The notes: generated by a model not told the origin, from the sequence alone. Shown: positions 33,513 through 43,405, counted from the first letter of the stretch. The stretch: DNA of 64,000 nucleotides from a bacterium (GCA_024742305.1 JANSYQ010000001.1:1-64000), one strand, 5' to 3'. Numbers and translations are program-made.

Positions 33513-34748
33513 CTACAATTGAAATGCATCTACCAATTTCGCAGGTTCTTCTGAAATTATTCCATTGACAAGGAATCCTGTTGCTGGTCCTAGACTCAAT
33601 CCCATCATTCCATGTCCTGTGGCGTATGTTAAATTGGAGTACTTTGTGCTTCGTCCAATGTACGGCATCCCGGTTGGTGAACACGGTCTGTATCCTACCC
33701 AAATTTCGTCCTCTTTTGGTATTTTAATTTCCATTTCGGGATAGAAACTATTGATTGTATCCACGATTCCACGCACGCGATTCCAATGAATGCTTTGGTC
33801 CTTTACGTGGGTAACTTCCAAAGTTCCGCCGAATCGAATTTGATCCTGAAAAGCAGTTACGGCAACCTTTCCTTCACACAAAATTGTAGGAATCTTCGGC
33901 GCATGCTCCATTTTTGGAAGTGTGAAGCTGTAACCTTTTCCGGGAAGTAGTTGGATACGCTCCTCGGCTAATTTTGCCAACTCTTTACTCCAAGCACCGG
34001 CCGCAACGACAAACTCATCGGCTTGATATGAGTCTTCACCGGTTACAACTTGGACTACCTTGTTATTGCGGGTTTCGATCTTTTGAATTTTCGAAACCTC
34101 GATATGTTGCACATTCATCTTCGCCACTTCGGTTGTCAAAAATGCCATCAACTTGTTGGGTTGTAAATGCGCATCGCTCTTATACAAAACGGCACCCGAG
34201 GCGTTCGTTTTCACGCCGTAATCGAGACCCTTCAAATCAGTTTGATCTAAAAACTCTACCTCTAGTCCCAAGTTGGATGCAACATTTGCTACTTCTCGTT
34301 CTTCCAGCCCAATCTTTTCAGACTGAAACAACATAAGCAGTCCCTTCTCGTCATATTCAAATTCGTTGGCTGCCTCGGATAACTCTTGGTATAGCTTCTT
34401 ACTGAGTAAAGAAATATCACGCAATGCCTTCGTACTGTTGTCTACATGCGTTTGGTTTGCGGCACGGTAAAAACTCCATCCCCACGAAAATAAATCGCCG
34501 TTCAAACGGGGCTTTACATAAAATGGACTTTTGTTGTTGAACATCCAGCGAATCCCTTTTGCCATCATTCCCGGTGCGGCCAGCGGAATTACATGCGATG
34601 GAACAATCATTCCGGCATTACCAGTGGAACTTTTTCCAACGTTCTGACGGTCTAGAATAGTCACCGAATGTCCGGATTTCGCCAAGTAATACGCCGAAAA
34701 CAAACCAATGACGCCTCCGCCCAATATGACAACGCGCTTCCCCATCAA
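33513..34748 (-). CDS. FAD-dependent D-amino acid (D-hydroxyproline) dehydrogenase
   Basis: The 411-residue DAO-superfamily flavoprotein begins with KRVVILGGGVIGLFSAYYLA (FAD-binding GxGxxG) and has a C-terminal YIGRSTKYSNLTYATGHGMM motif. In this operon it most likely oxidises cis-4-hydroxy-D-proline to 1-pyrroline-4-hydroxy-2-carboxylate, step two of hydroxyproline degradation. It is the last gene of the operon. Its start lies in a 4-base ATGA overlap with the epimerase stop, so the two are coupled. The family call is certain; the substrate comes from the operon context. Confidence 0.82.
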   Translation of the reverse strand: MMGKRVVILGGGVIGLFSAYYLAKSGHSVTILDRQNVGKSSTGNAGMIVPSHVIPLAAPGMMAKGIRWMFNNKSPFYVKPRLNGDLFSWGWSFYRAANQTHVDNSTKALRDISLLSKKLYQELSEAANEFEYDEKGLLMLFQSEKIGLEEREVANVASNLGLEVEFLDQTDLKGLDYGVKTNASGAVLYKSDAHLQPNKLMAFLTTEVAKMNVQHIEVSKIQKIETRNNKVVQVVTGEDSYQADEFVVAAGAWSKELAKLAEERIQLLPGKGYSFTLPKMEHAPKIPTILCEGKVAVTAFQDQIRFGGTLEVTHVKDQSIHWNRVRGIVDTINSFYPEMEIKIPKEDEIWVGYRPCSPTGMPYIGRSTKYSNLTYATGHGMMGLSLGPATGFLVNGIISEEPAKLVDAFQL

Positions 34749-35746
34749 ATTACCTGAAAACCATGAGCGTAAGGATCTTCATCGTCGATGATGAGTGTAT
34801 TGTATCCGTAAATGCGCGCCCATCCTTCTACGCTCGGAATGATTGCTTTTCTCCCAGCAACCGTAGTTTCCGCTTCAATTTTACCGATGAATTTCGATCC
34901 GATAATACTCTCATGAATGAATCGTTCGCCTAGAGTCAATTTTCCTTTGGCATGCCATTGTGCCATTCGAGCAGAGGTTCCAGTTCCACAAGGCGATCGG
35001 TCTATTGCTTTGTCTCCGTAGAAAACGGCATTCCTCGCCGTGGACATGGGGTCTAACGTGTCGCCGGTCCACAACAAATGACTAACTTCTCGGATGCTTG
35101 GGTCTTCCGGATGTTCAAAAGAATGATTTGCATTTAAGTACTCTCGAATTTCACGACTCCAACGAATGAGTTGATCAGCGGAATAATCCTGCAAACCTGA
35201 AAAGTTCTCTTGTGGGTCAACGATGGCGTAAAAGTTTCCGCCGTAAGCAACATCTACCTTTAACTCGCCTAAATCGGAGCAAGCTACCGCGATACTTTCC
35301 TCTGCTAAAAACGCGGGAACATTTGTCAATTTCACCGAAGTTACTTTTGCACCCTCTAGAACGTATTCTATATGGACCAATCCGGCTGGTGTTTCTAAAC
35401 GTAATTTCCCGGGAGTCTTTGGTTCGATCAAACCTTCCTCGATGGCGATGGTCACCGTTCCAATGGTTCCATGTCCACACATAGGCAAACAACCGCTCGT
35501 TTCGATAAATAATACGCCAACATCGTTTGACGGATCTGTTGGAGGATACAAAATACTTCCGGACATCATATCGTGACCACGAGGCTCAAACATCAATCCT
35601 CTGCGAATCCAATCGTATTCTTGGAGGAAATGTTGGCGTTTCTCTGACATGTTCGCTCCGTGGAGCTTAGGGCCACCTTCTGCGACTACACGTACTGGAT
35701 TTCCGCAGGTATGACCGTCAATACAACGAAACTCAGTTCTGGCCAT
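34745..35746 (-). CDS. 4-hydroxyproline 2-epimerase (proline racemase family)
   Basis: The 333-residue cytoplasmic enzyme epimerises trans-4-hydroxy-L-proline to cis-4-hydroxy-D-proline without cofactor. The two catalytic cysteines are present: C90 in CLPMCGHGTIG and C253 in DRSPCGTGTSARM. Two cysteines distinguish epimerase/racemase members from the dehydratases, which replace one. It overlaps the aldehyde dehydrogenase gene by 14 bases and the D-amino acid dehydrogenase by 4. Hydroxyproline is the better substrate than proline because every other gene here fits that pathway. Confidence 0.9.
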   Translation of the reverse strand: MARTEFRCIDGHTCGNPVRVVAEGGPKLHGANMSEKRQHFLQEYDWIRRGLMFEPRGHDMMSGSILYPPTDPSNDVGVLFIETSGCLPMCGHGTIGTVTIAIEEGLIEPKTPGKLRLETPAGLVHIEYVLEGAKVTSVKLTNVPAFLAEESIAVACSDLGELKVDVAYGGNFYAIVDPQENFSGLQDYSADQLIRWSREIREYLNANHSFEHPEDPSIREVSHLLWTGDTLDPMSTARNAVFYGDKAIDRSPCGTGTSARMAQWHAKGKLTLGERFIHESIIGSKFIGKIEAETTVAGRKAIIPSVEGWARIYGYNTLIIDDEDPYAHGFQVI

Positions 35747-37265
35747 TTTTCAATTCATTAGGCAATAGTGATTCAGGCATGTTTTGATACGAGATCAATC
35801 GCACCCATCGACGTACCGAGTGTGTTCCTACTGCCGTAAACCTTGGGTCGGTAGACGACGGATAAGGACCGCCATGATTCATCGATGGACAAACTTCAAC
35901 ACCAGTTGGTACTCCATTGAAAATCAACCTTCCGACACGTTGGCGCATTTCATCAACGATGGAACTCAAACTTGGCAAGTCTTCATCTTCCGCAATGATG
36001 GTTCCTGTCAGTTGTCCTTCTAAATTTTCAATAATTTCCAACAATTGCGCCTCGTTATCACACTGCACCACAATGGAAAACGGTCCAAACACTTCGGTGT
36101 GTAATTTCGGATTATTGAGAAATGTAGCTCCATCTACCGTTGCAACTGCTTGATCTGCATAATTGTTTTCCACGGCAATTGGCTCACTCAACACTTGCAC
36201 TCCATTCTGATCTGTTACTTCAGATTTCAGTTTCCCATAAGCCGATTTGATGTTTGGGTGCAGCATTACCATAGGATCGATGGTGACAATCTTCTCTGCC
36301 AAAGTTTTGGTGAATGCCGTCAACTCTGATGACTTTACTCCAAGAATAAGTCCGGGGTTGGTGCAGAACTGACCTGTGCCAAGAGTGATAGAACCGGCGT
36401 AGGTTTCCGCCCATTTTGACCCATTCTTTTCTAAGGCTTTTTGCGTAATCACCACTGGGTTGATACTTCCCATCTCTGCAAAAACCGGGATGGGTTCTGA
36501 GCGTTGCGCTGCCAAGTCTAACAAGGCACGACCGCCACGAATACTTCCCGTAAATCCAACCGCTTTGATTTTCGGGTGCTTTACCAAACGTTGTCCAACT
36601 TCAATTCCCTTGCTGTTCAAGTTGGAAAACACGCCTTCTGGCATTCCGGTTTTTTGCGCTGCTCGAACAATAGCGCCGGCAATTAATTCGCCTGTCCCGG
36701 CGTGCATGGGGTGACTTTTAACAACAACCGGACACCCAGCTGCAAGGGCACTTGCTGTATCTCCTCCCGCTGTAGAATATGCCAACGGAAAGTTCGAGGA
36801 GCCAAATACGGCTATAGGTCCAAGCGGCAAAACGCTTCGTCGCAAATCAGGTTTGGGAGCAGGAGACCTATCAGGAATTGCAGTATCAATGGATATTTGT
36901 TTCCAATCATCAGAGTGCAACATTTCCGCGAAGGAACGCAACTGGAAAATGGTTCTATTTCTTTCGCCGATTGCTCGCCCTTCAGGTAGTCCGGATTCTG
37001 AACAATAAACGCTGACCAGCTCATCTCCCAATGCTTCAATTTCATCAGCGATAGAAGAAAGAAACATTGCTCGTTCCTTTTCGGGCGTGTTTCGATACAC
37101 TTTAAATGCGGACCAAGCCATTTGTACAGCTTCGTCAATTTCTTCGGAAGTAGCTTCCGTAAAGGACCACTCATTCTCTACATTCAATTTTGGATTTATG
37201 GTTCTGTAGGCAGTATTCCCGCTCGATTTCTGTGTAAATCCGATAAAACTTTTTCCTGTGATCAT
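35733..37265 (-). CDS. 2-oxoglutarate semialdehyde dehydrogenase
   Basis: From ATG 37265 (MITGKSFIGFTQKSSG) the protein has 510 residues. A longer frame starts 138 bases upstream inside the deaminase gene and is rejected. The aldehyde dehydrogenase motifs are the nucleotide-binding VGFTGSIRGG, the Glu in FAEMGSINPV and the catalytic Cys in TLGTGQFCTNPG. The last reads like the 2,5-dioxopentanoate dehydrogenase subgroup. It converts 2-oxoglutarate semialdehyde to 2-oxoglutarate, the final step of the pathway. It starts one base after the deaminase stop and overlaps the epimerase gene by 14 bases. Confidence 0.9.
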   Translation of the reverse strand: MITGKSFIGFTQKSSGNTAYRTINPKLNVENEWSFTEATSEEIDEAVQMAWSAFKVYRNTPEKERAMFLSSIADEIEALGDELVSVYCSESGLPEGRAIGERNRTIFQLRSFAEMLHSDDWKQISIDTAIPDRSPAPKPDLRRSVLPLGPIAVFGSSNFPLAYSTAGGDTASALAAGCPVVVKSHPMHAGTGELIAGAIVRAAQKTGMPEGVFSNLNSKGIEVGQRLVKHPKIKAVGFTGSIRGGRALLDLAAQRSEPIPVFAEMGSINPVVITQKALEKNGSKWAETYAGSITLGTGQFCTNPGLILGVKSSELTAFTKTLAEKIVTIDPMVMLHPNIKSAYGKLKSEVTDQNGVQVLSEPIAVENNYADQAVATVDGATFLNNPKLHTEVFGPFSIVVQCDNEAQLLEIIENLEGQLTGTIIAEDEDLPSLSSIVDEMRQRVGRLIFNGVPTGVEVCPSMNHGGPYPSSTDPRFTAVGTHSVRRWVRLISYQNMPESLLPNELKNGQN

Positions 37266-37266
37266 A

Positions 37267-38190
37267 TTATACTGTTGCTGAAAGATTCTTATAATTTGGT
37301 AGTGTTGGTCTTGATTCCAATCCTTGTTCAATGATGCGCAAGACCTTGGCCCGTTCTTCACCAATAAGCGGAAGTCGTGGGGCACGAACGTGTTCTGTTC
37401 CAATTCCTGTCGCTACCTCCGCCAACTTAATGTTTTGCACCAGTTTCGAATTGATATCCAACTCCAATAAAGGTAAAAACCATCTGTAAATCTCCAAAGC
37501 TTCTTGATGCTGACCGGCTTGGACCAGTTCATATATCGCGACGGTTTCTTTCGGAAATGCGCAGACCAAACCAGCCACCCAGCCATCGGCACCCATGAAC
37601 AAACTCTCTAAAGCGAGCGTATCTACTCCGGATAGAATCGTAAGTCTATCTCCAAACCGATTTCTCAGACGCGTAATGTTGGAAAGGTCCCTTGTTGACT
37701 CTTTTACCGCTTGGATGTTCGGGCAATCACGAAGCAATTCTTCAAACATGTCCAAAGTCACTTCGATACCATAATCTACGGGATTGTTGTACACCATAAT
37801 AGGCAGATCGGTACTATTTGCCACGGCTTTGTAGTAAACTACGGTTTCTCTATCATCCGCCTTGTAGCGCATCGGGGGCAACATCATCAACCCGCTGGCA
37901 CCATCTTCTTTGGCTTTTTGCGCCGCTTCTATGGCTGCTTTGGTTGTTTGTTCCGCTATATTAATTACTACCGGAACTCGACCTTCAGCAATACGGACTG
38001 CTTCACGAACTAGAGTTCGTTTCTCATCATCGCTAAGCGTACTGGCTTCTCCAAGGGTGCCTCCCAAAATAATTCCGTGTACTCCAGCATCCAATTGTGC
38101 TTTGATGTTCACCTCAAACATCTCAAGGTCCAAGGTATCGTTAGGGGTAAACTTGGTAGTTACTGCTGGGAAAATTCCGTTCCATTTCAT
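37267..38190 (-). CDS. 1-pyrroline-4-hydroxy-2-carboxylate deaminase (DHDPS family)
   Basis: From ATG 38190 (MKWNGIFPAVTTKFTPNDTL) the protein has 307 residues of the DapA aldolase family. It carries IILGGTLGEASTLSDDEK, the Tyr in VYNNPVDYG and the Schiff-base Lys in QAVKESTRDL. In this operon it should take the pyrroline to 2-oxoglutarate semialdehyde with release of ammonia, rather than make dihydrodipicolinate. It is the promoter-proximal gene, divergent from the AraC regulator with 125 bases between. The function is from context; the family is certain. An upstream frame of 14 residues is rejected because it overlaps the probable operator. Confidence 0.85.
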   Translation of the reverse strand: MKWNGIFPAVTTKFTPNDTLDLEMFEVNIKAQLDAGVHGIILGGTLGEASTLSDDEKRTLVREAVRIAEGRVPVVINIAEQTTKAAIEAAQKAKEDGASGLMMLPPMRYKADDRETVVYYKAVANSTDLPIMVYNNPVDYGIEVTLDMFEELLRDCPNIQAVKESTRDLSNITRLRNRFGDRLTILSGVDTLALESLFMGADGWVAGLVCAFPKETVAIYELVQAGQHQEALEIYRWFLPLLELDINSKLVQNIKLAEVATGIGTEHVRAPRLPLIGEERAKVLRIIEQGLESRPTLPNYKNLSATV

Positions 38191-38271
38191 GTTTTCGACT
38201 TTGAAGTTGGAATCAAATCTACAAGGATTCAATCGCTAAAAATTCACATAAACTATCCATTTATGATACTA

Positions 38272-38304
38272 TTTTATCCTATTTAGTAAATTTACAGGGT
38301 AAAA
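38272..38304. promoter_or_regulatory. Inverted repeat TTTTATCC/GGGTAAAA in the hydroxyproline control region
   Basis: TTTTATCC at 38272-38279 and GGGTAAAA at 38297-38304 are an inverted pair with one mismatch, 17 bases apart, in the 125-base gap between the divergent AraC gene and the operon. AraC-family proteins bind pairs of similar half-sites, so this is a reasonable candidate operator; no promoter box is clear. Confidence 0.35.
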
Positions 38305-38315
38305 AGGATCAATTA

Positions 38316-39161
38316 ATGAAGGTATTACCTTTTCAAATACCGAAACCGGAGCAACGTGCACTTATTTATCAAGTAGATAGAGCGCCGCAGTTCTATTCTC
38401 ATTTGCACCAACACGAGGAGATTCAAGTTTCTCTGATTTTGGCGGGCGAAGGTGAGTTGATTGTGGGCGACACCGTGAACTTCTTCAGACCGAATGATAT
38501 TTTCATTATTGGTTCGAATGTGCCGCATTTGTTTCGGAACAATTTGGTCAAGGAAGAGTCTGCTCACATGTTGACGTTGTTCTTTACCACAGCATCGTTT
38601 GGTTCCACCTTTTTTGAGACTCCCGAGTTGCTAGTCCTTCAACCGTTACTCCGAAAATCGGAAAGTGGTATTCGCATAATGGAACACAAAGATGCAATCA
38701 AAACACTGTTTTTGGCGGTGGGAGACCAATCTGCATTTGAACGTTTCATGACCTTCTTAGAAATCATGAAGTTATCCGCGGATTCGGAAACAGAAGTTCT
38801 ATCCTCATTTGTCTCGCAAAAAGTATATTCCGATGATGAAGGCGAGCGCATGAGTAAAGTAATGAACTACGCACTGACGCACTTTAGAGAGCCCATTTCG
38901 CTGCAGGAGGTTTCAGATTTAGCGAACATGACGCCGAATGCATTTTGTCGCTACTTCAAACGCAGGACCCGCAAAACATTCTTTCAGTTTTTACTAGAGA
39001 TTCGCATTGATGCAGCAGCAAGACAGTTGAAAAATCAGCCGGATTTAAGCGTGGTAGCTGTGAGTGAGGCATCGGGCTTTACGAATTTATCGAATTTCAA
39101 TCGGAAGTTTCGAGCGTTGAAAGGGATGACGCCGAGGGAGTTTAGACAGAGTTGGGAATAA
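38316..39161 (+). CDS. AraC family regulator of the hydroxyproline operon
   Basis: The 281-residue protein has an N-terminal cupin sensor domain (about 20-130: HLHQHEEIQVSLILAGEGEL, then ndifiigsnvPH) and a C-terminal AraC DNA-binding domain (about 185-281), with the two units EVSDLANMTPNAFCRYFKRR and VSEASGFTNLSNFNRKFRAL. It is divergent from the four-gene hydroxyproline operon and shares its control region, so it most likely senses hydroxyproline or an intermediate and controls that operon. No transporter gene is adjacent. Family certainty is high; the ligand is inference. Confidence 0.9.
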   Translation: MKVLPFQIPKPEQRALIYQVDRAPQFYSHLHQHEEIQVSLILAGEGELIVGDTVNFFRPNDIFIIGSNVPHLFRNNLVKEESAHMLTLFFTTASFGSTFFETPELLVLQPLLRKSESGIRIMEHKDAIKTLFLAVGDQSAFERFMTFLEIMKLSADSETEVLSSFVSQKVYSDDEGERMSKVMNYALTHFREPISLQEVSDLANMTPNAFCRYFKRRTRKTFFQFLLEIRIDAAARQLKNQPDLSVVAVSEASGFTNLSNFNRKFRALKGMTPREFRQSWE

Positions 39162-39163
39162 CC

Positions 39164-39191
39164 AATAAGGAATAAGGAATAAGGAATAAGG
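39164..39191. repeat. Four tandem copies of AATAAGG
   Basis: The 7-base unit AATAAGG is repeated exactly four times directly after the AraC stop codon, and a partial fifth unit follows. It is a simple microsatellite-type repeat, outside any gene. Confidence 0.7.
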
Positions 39192-39242
39192 AATTTAAAA
39201 GAAATTGGTGATCAAGTAGAGTCGAAGGGCAGTATCAGAAAC

Positions 39243-39298
39243 AAAAAACCCTGACTCCTCATCTCGACAAGCTCGATGACCGGAAATCAGGGTTTTAG
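39243..39298. terminator. Bidirectional terminator with REP-like loop after accC and araC
   Basis: AAAACCCTGA at 39245-39254 pairs with TCAGGGTTTT at 39287-39296, a perfect 10-bp stem with A/T flanks on both strands, so it serves both convergent transcripts. The loop holds CTCGACAAGCTCGATGACC (39263-39281), a member of the same repeat family as the terminator after queA. Confidence 0.8.
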
Positions 39299-39314
39299 AA
39301 TGCATTGGTTTTCC

Positions 39315-40649
39315 TTAGAATTCGAAGGTGTCCATAAACGCTGTGGTGAAATCACCCTCAACGAATTTTGGATCTTCCATCAATTTCTGGTGGAATGGAA
39401 TGGTTGTTTTAATTCCTTCGATAATGTACTCATCTAAAGCACGTTTCATCTTAGTAATTGCCTCGCTACGCGATTGCGCCACGACGATCAATTTCGAGAT
39501 CATTGAATCGTAGTGCGGTGGGATGGTATATCCTGCGTATACGTGTGTGTCGATTCGAATTCCATGTCCGCCTGGTGCATGGTAGCTCGTAATCGTTCCT
39601 GGCGATGGACGGAATCCATTGTGTGGATCCTCCGCGTTGATTCGACACTGAATGGCGTGCAACGCCGGGTAGTAATTCTCTCCTGACATTTTATCGCCAG
39701 CAGCCAACTTAATTTGCTCTTTGATCAAATCATAGTTGATTACCTCCTCGGTAATTGTGTGCTCTACCTGAATTCGCGTGTTCATCTCCATGAAGTAGAA
39801 GTCGCGGTTTTTGTCCACGAGGAACTCAACTGTACCTACACCTTCGTAGTTTACTGCTTTTGTTGCTTTGATGGCCGCTTGTCCCATCTTCTCACGCAAC
39901 TCGTCCGTCATGAATGGTGATGGCGTTTCTTCGACCAATTTTTGATGACGACGTTGGATAGAACAGTCACGTTCAGAAAGGTGACATGCATTTCCGTATT
40001 GATCGCCTGCGATTTGGATTTCGATGTGACGTGGCTCCTCGATGAATTTCTCCATGTAGATTCCGTCATTACCGAACGCCGCACCGGCTTCCTGACGCGT
40101 TTTGTCCCACGCCTCTTCCAAGTTTTCTTCCTCCCAAACGATACGCATTCCTTTACCACCACCTCCGGCAGTAGCTTTCAGAATAACTGGGTATTTGATT
40201 TTCTTGGCAACTTTTTTCGCGTGTGCGATATCCTTCAAAAGTCCATCTGACCCTGGAATACACGGAACACCCGCTTTGATCATCGTTGCTTTCGCGTTCG
40301 ACTTATCTCCCATACCATCAATTTGCTCAGGAGTAGCACCAATAAACTTGATGTTGTTCTCAGCACATCGTCGAGAGAAGTTCGCATTCTCAGACAAGAA
40401 TCCGTACCCGGGGTGAATTGCGTCGGCGTTGGTAATTTCTGCTGCTGCGATGATGTTCGGAATCGACAAGTACGACTCTGCACTTACGGCAGGACCGATA
40501 CATACCGCTTCATCAGCAAAACGAACAGGAAGGCTGTCTTTATCAGCAGTGGAATAAACCGCTACCGTTTTGATTCCCATCTCTTTACAAGTACGGATTA
40601 CGCGAAGCGCAATTTCTCCCCTGTTCGCAATTAATATCTTTTTGAACAT
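39315..40649 (-). CDS. accC: Acetyl-CoA carboxylase biotin carboxylase subunit
   Basis: The 444-residue ATP-grasp enzyme carboxylates the biotin on AccB, the first half of malonyl-CoA formation in fatty acid synthesis. It shows the N-terminal [20 protein letters not shown], the ATP-binding [10 protein letters not shown] and the active-site [16 protein letters not shown]. Length is normal. It is the last gene of the DUF177-rpmF-plsX-fabH-accB-accC run, 58 bases after accB, and is closed by a strong bidirectional terminator. Confidence 0.97.
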   Translation of the reverse strand: MFKKILIANRGEIALRVIRTCKEMGIKTVAVYSTADKDSLPVRFADEAVCIGPAVSAESYLSIPNIIAAAEITNADAIHPGYGFLSENANFSRRCAENNIKFIGATPEQIDGMGDKSNAKATMIKAGVPCIPGSDGLLKDIAHAKKVAKKIKYPVILKATAGGGGKGMRIVWEEENLEEAWDKTRQEAGAAFGNDGIYMEKFIEEPRHIEIQIAGDQYGNACHLSERDCSIQRRHQKLVEETPSPFMTDELREKMGQAAIKATKAVNYEGVGTVEFLVDKNRDFYFMEMNTRIQVEHTITEEVINYDLIKEQIKLAAGDKMSGENYYPALHAIQCRINAEDPHNGFRPSPGTITSYHAPGGHGIRIDTHVYAGYTIPPHYDSMISKLIVVAQSRSEAITKMKRALDEYIIEGIKTTIPFHQKLMEDPKFVEGDFTTAFMDTFEF

Positions 40650-40707
40650 AATTTTCGAATTAGTTGAGCCTGAAACAGGCGTTGAATCATGAAATAGTAG
40701 GGTTGTC

Positions 40708-41223
40708 TTACGACGGATCTACCAAGAACAATGGTTGATCGTACTCTACCGGAGTAGCATCGTCTACCAAAATCTTCACGATTTTACCGGACAATTCCGC
40801 TTCGATATCGTTGAACAACTTCATCGCTTCGATAATACATACTGTACTATCTGCAGATACTGTATCTCCTACCTGAACAAATGGATCTTTGTCCGGACCA
40901 GCGGAACGGTAGAATGTTCCGATCATTGGAGACTTGATTTGTACATATTTAGAATCGTCACTTGCCGCTGCTGGTGCTTCTGCTGCTGGAGCAGGTGCTG
41001 GTGCTGGTGCTGCTGCCGGAGCCGCCGCTGGAGCTTGAGCAGGTGCCGCTGGAATCGATTGTGGTGCTGGAGCTGCCGCCTGAACGATAATTTGCTTCTC
41101 TTCTTTCGCAGATTTATCTTCAGACTTGATGGTGATTTTAAAATCCTTCTGCTCGATCTCCACTTCGCTTACACCGGATTTCGCAACAAACTTGATCAAA
41201 TCTTGTATTTCCTTGATATTCAT
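40708..41223 (-). CDS. accB: Acetyl-CoA carboxylase biotin carboxyl carrier protein
   Basis: The 171-residue carrier has an N-terminal segment (1-48), a flexible Ala/Pro linker (about 49-88, almost only A and P) and a C-terminal biotinyl domain. Biotin is attached at K135 in the canonical [11 protein letters not shown]. It carries carboxybiotin between AccC and the carboxyltransferase, which is not encoded in this window. It sits 38 bases after fabH and 58 bases before accC. Confidence 0.96.
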   Translation of the reverse strand: MNIKEIQDLIKFVAKSGVSEVEIEQKDFKITIKSEDKSAKEEKQIIVQAAAPAPQSIPAAPAQAPAAAPAAAPAPAPAPAAEAPAAASDDSKYVQIKSPMIGTFYRSAGPDKDPFVQVGDTVSADSTVCIIEAMKLFNDIEAELSGKIVKILVDDATPVEYDQPLFLVDPS

Positions 41224-41261
41224 TGTTTTCTGGTTTTATTCCGTTTTAAAAATAGTATTTT

Positions 41262-42248
41262 TTAAGAATTATAGGCCCATTTCAGGTACACAGCTCCCCA
41301 TGTAAACCCTCCACCAAATGCGGATAGGATAATGTTGTCGCCTTTCTTCAATTGCTTCTCGTAATCCCACAAACATAGTGGTAATGTTCCAGCTGTGGTG
41401 TTTCCGTACTTTTCAATGTTGATCATCACTTTTTCTTTGGACAATCCCATACGGTTGGCTGTAGCGTCGATGATACGCAAGTTGGCTTGATGCGGTACCA
41501 ACCAATCTACATCGTCACTTGTTAAGTTGTTTTTGTCCATGATGGCTGCAGAAACATCTGCCATGTTTGTCACAGCGAATTTGAATACCTGTTTTCCTTC
41601 TTGATGAACATAGTGTTCGCGGTTCTCAACCGTTTCGATGGATGCCGGTTTCGCCGACCCTCCAGCTTTTTGTAGCAGGTATTGACGTCCTGAACCGTCT
41701 GAATGCAACATGAAGTCTTGCACTCCGAAGCCTTCTGTATCCGGCTCCAACATCACAGCTCCACAACCGTCACCAAAAATCACGCACGTAGTACGGTCTT
41801 GGTAGTCGATGATAGAAGACATCTTATCTACTCCTACAACGATTACTTTCTTGTAACGCCCTGTTTCAATAAATTGTGCTCCTGTGGCTAGTCCGTAAAT
41901 AAATCCTGAACATGCGGCAATTAAGTCGTAGCCCCACGCGTTTTTCATTCCCACTTTGTCGCAAATAACGTTTGCTGTGCTTGGGAAAGGATAATCGGGC
42001 GTAACTGTGGCAACAATGACCAAGTCTATTTCCTCGGCGCTGGTATTTGTTTTCTCCAAAAGACCTCGAACGGCATGTTCTCCCATATCGGAAGAAGCGC
42101 CATCTTTCATAATGCGTCGTTCTTTGATTCCTGTACGGGTGGTGATCCACTCGTCTGAGGTATCTACGATTTTCGAAAGGTCTTCGTTGGACAAAATGTG
42201 CTCGGGAAGATATCCTTGAACACCGGTAATTGCGGCTGTGGTTTTCAT
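41262..42248 (-). CDS. fabH: Beta-ketoacyl-ACP synthase III
   Basis: The 328-residue thiolase-fold enzyme condenses an acyl-CoA primer with malonyl-ACP, starting fatty acid synthesis and setting branched or straight primers. The catalytic Cys is C113 in AACSGF. The His lies in [11 protein letters not shown] and the Asn in YGNTTAG, so the triad is complete. The N terminus [20 protein letters not shown] is typical. Three bases separate it from the plsX stop, indicating a tight operon. Confidence 0.96.
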   Translation of the reverse strand: MKTTAAITGVQGYLPEHILSNEDLSKIVDTSDEWITTRTGIKERRIMKDGASSDMGEHAVRGLLEKTNTSAEEIDLVIVATVTPDYPFPSTANVICDKVGMKNAWGYDLIAACSGFIYGLATGAQFIETGRYKKVIVVGVDKMSSIIDYQDRTTCVIFGDGCGAVMLEPDTEGFGVQDFMLHSDGSGRQYLLQKAGGSAKPASIETVENREHYVHQEGKQVFKFAVTNMADVSAAIMDKNNLTSDDVDWLVPHQANLRIIDATANRMGLSKEKVMINIEKYGNTTAGTLPLCLWDYEKQLKKGDNIILSAFGGGFTWGAVYLKWAYNS

Positions 42249-42251
42249 AGT

Positions 42252-43190
42252 TTATTCAAATGCTTCTCCAATTCGAGTGGCCAACCCAGATTCGGCTACT
42301 TCGTGTGAGTGTAATAACATATTTTTTACGGCGATATCGTTGGAAATTCCATGACCGATGATCACGTTTCCTTTTACTCCCAAAATCGGAGTTCCACCAT
42401 AGTTTTCATAATTAAATCGATCGAAGTATTCATCTCGAATTCCTCGTTTTCGCATGATTCCGTAGATTCCCTCTGCTTGTTTCAGAACCACATTTCCAGT
42501 AAATCCGTCACAAACGACAACGTCAGCCTTGCCTAAAAACAAGTCTCGGCCTTCAATGTTCCCGATGAAATTCAAGTTGTCGGCCTCTTCCAATAACTTG
42601 TAGGTGGCTTGCGTCAACACATTTCCCTTTCCGGGTTCCTCACCAATATTAAGTAGTGCAACACGCGGTTTTTCAATTCCGTACACGTTTTTCGAATACA
42701 AAGAACCTAGAACGGCGAACTGATGCAGTACATCGGGTTTGCAGTCGGCATTGGTCCCTACGTCCAGTATGATGGATTTAGTTCCGTCGATTCCTGGTAA
42801 TGTCGAGGTTATACACGGACGAATAACTCCGGGGATGCTCGTGATTTTGAACATAGACCCTACGAGCATGGCTCCGGTATTTCCGGTACTGGCAAATACG
42901 TTGATTTCACCTTTCGCCAGCAAGTCGAAGCCTACGGCGATGGAGCTGTTGGGTTTTTGTGAGATTGCGCGGGTGGGATGATCGTGCATTGTGATCGCAT
43001 CGGGTGCGTGCACAATTTCGTAGTTTGAGGCATCCTCATTTAACGAAGAAAGGCCACTCAGAATGCTCTCCTGGTCGCCTATCAGAACGATTTTTACGTC
43101 CGCTGGAAGTTCCTTTCGTGCTAAGCTTGCGCCCCCCAAATTGGCTTCGGGAGCGAAGTCACCACCAAGTACGTCTATACCTATCTTCAT
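42252..43190 (-). CDS. plsX: Phosphate acyltransferase PlsX
   Basis: The 312-residue enzyme makes acyl-phosphate from acyl-ACP for phospholipid synthesis. The N terminus MKIGIDVLGGDFAPEANLGG, the SSIAVGFDLL segment, ASTGNTGAMLVG and VVCDGFTGNVVLKQAEG are family motifs. Length is standard. It sits between rpmF and fabH, the usual arrangement in which lipid synthesis and the L32 ribosomal protein share a transcript. Confidence 0.95.
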   Translation of the reverse strand: MKIGIDVLGGDFAPEANLGGASLARKELPADVKIVLIGDQESILSGLSSLNEDASNYEIVHAPDAITMHDHPTRAISQKPNSSIAVGFDLLAKGEINVFASTGNTGAMLVGSMFKITSIPGVIRPCITSTLPGIDGTKSIILDVGTNADCKPDVLHQFAVLGSLYSKNVYGIEKPRVALLNIGEEPGKGNVLTQATYKLLEEADNLNFIGNIEGRDLFLGKADVVVCDGFTGNVVLKQAEGIYGIMRKRGIRDEYFDRFNYENYGGTPILGVKGNVIIGHGISNDIAVKNMLLHSHEVAESGLATRIGEAFE

Positions 43191-43213
43191 AAAGAAGAAC
43201 TAAAGTACAGAAA

Positions 43214-43405
43214 TTATACTGCAACTTCCTTCTCTGCTACTACTTTTCCTTTGTAGTACAATTTTCCTTCATGCCAGTGTGCATGGTGGAACAAGTGCGG
43301 CTGTCCAGTTGTAGGACAAGTTGCGATGTTTTTCGCTTCACCCTTCACGTGTGTTCTTCTCTTGTCACGACGCGTTCTGGATATTTTTCGTTTAGGATGT
43401 GCCAT
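43214..43405 (-). CDS. rpmF: 50S ribosomal protein L32
   Basis: The 63-residue protein begins [20 protein letters not shown], the basic N terminus typical of L32, and ends in a short KGKVVAEKE tail. Only one Cys is present (ATCPTTGQ), so it lacks the four-Cys zinc knuckle of zinc-binding L32 and is the zinc-free type. It is co-transcribed with plsX, 23 bases downstream, and preceded by the DUF177 gene. Confidence 0.95.
   Translation of the reverse strand: MAHPKRKISRTRRDKRRTHVKGEAKNIATCPTTGQPHLFHHAHWHEGKLYYKGKVVAEKEVAV

Noticed and set aside
37266-37403. N-terminal extension of the aldehyde dehydrogenase
   Set aside because: It overlaps the deaminase gene and the family N terminus begins at ATG 37265.
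40735-41265. Open 176-codon plus-strand frame opposite accB, rich in Trp and Cys
   Set aside because: It is the complement of the Ala/Pro linker of accB; the composition is an artefact of that low-complexity region.
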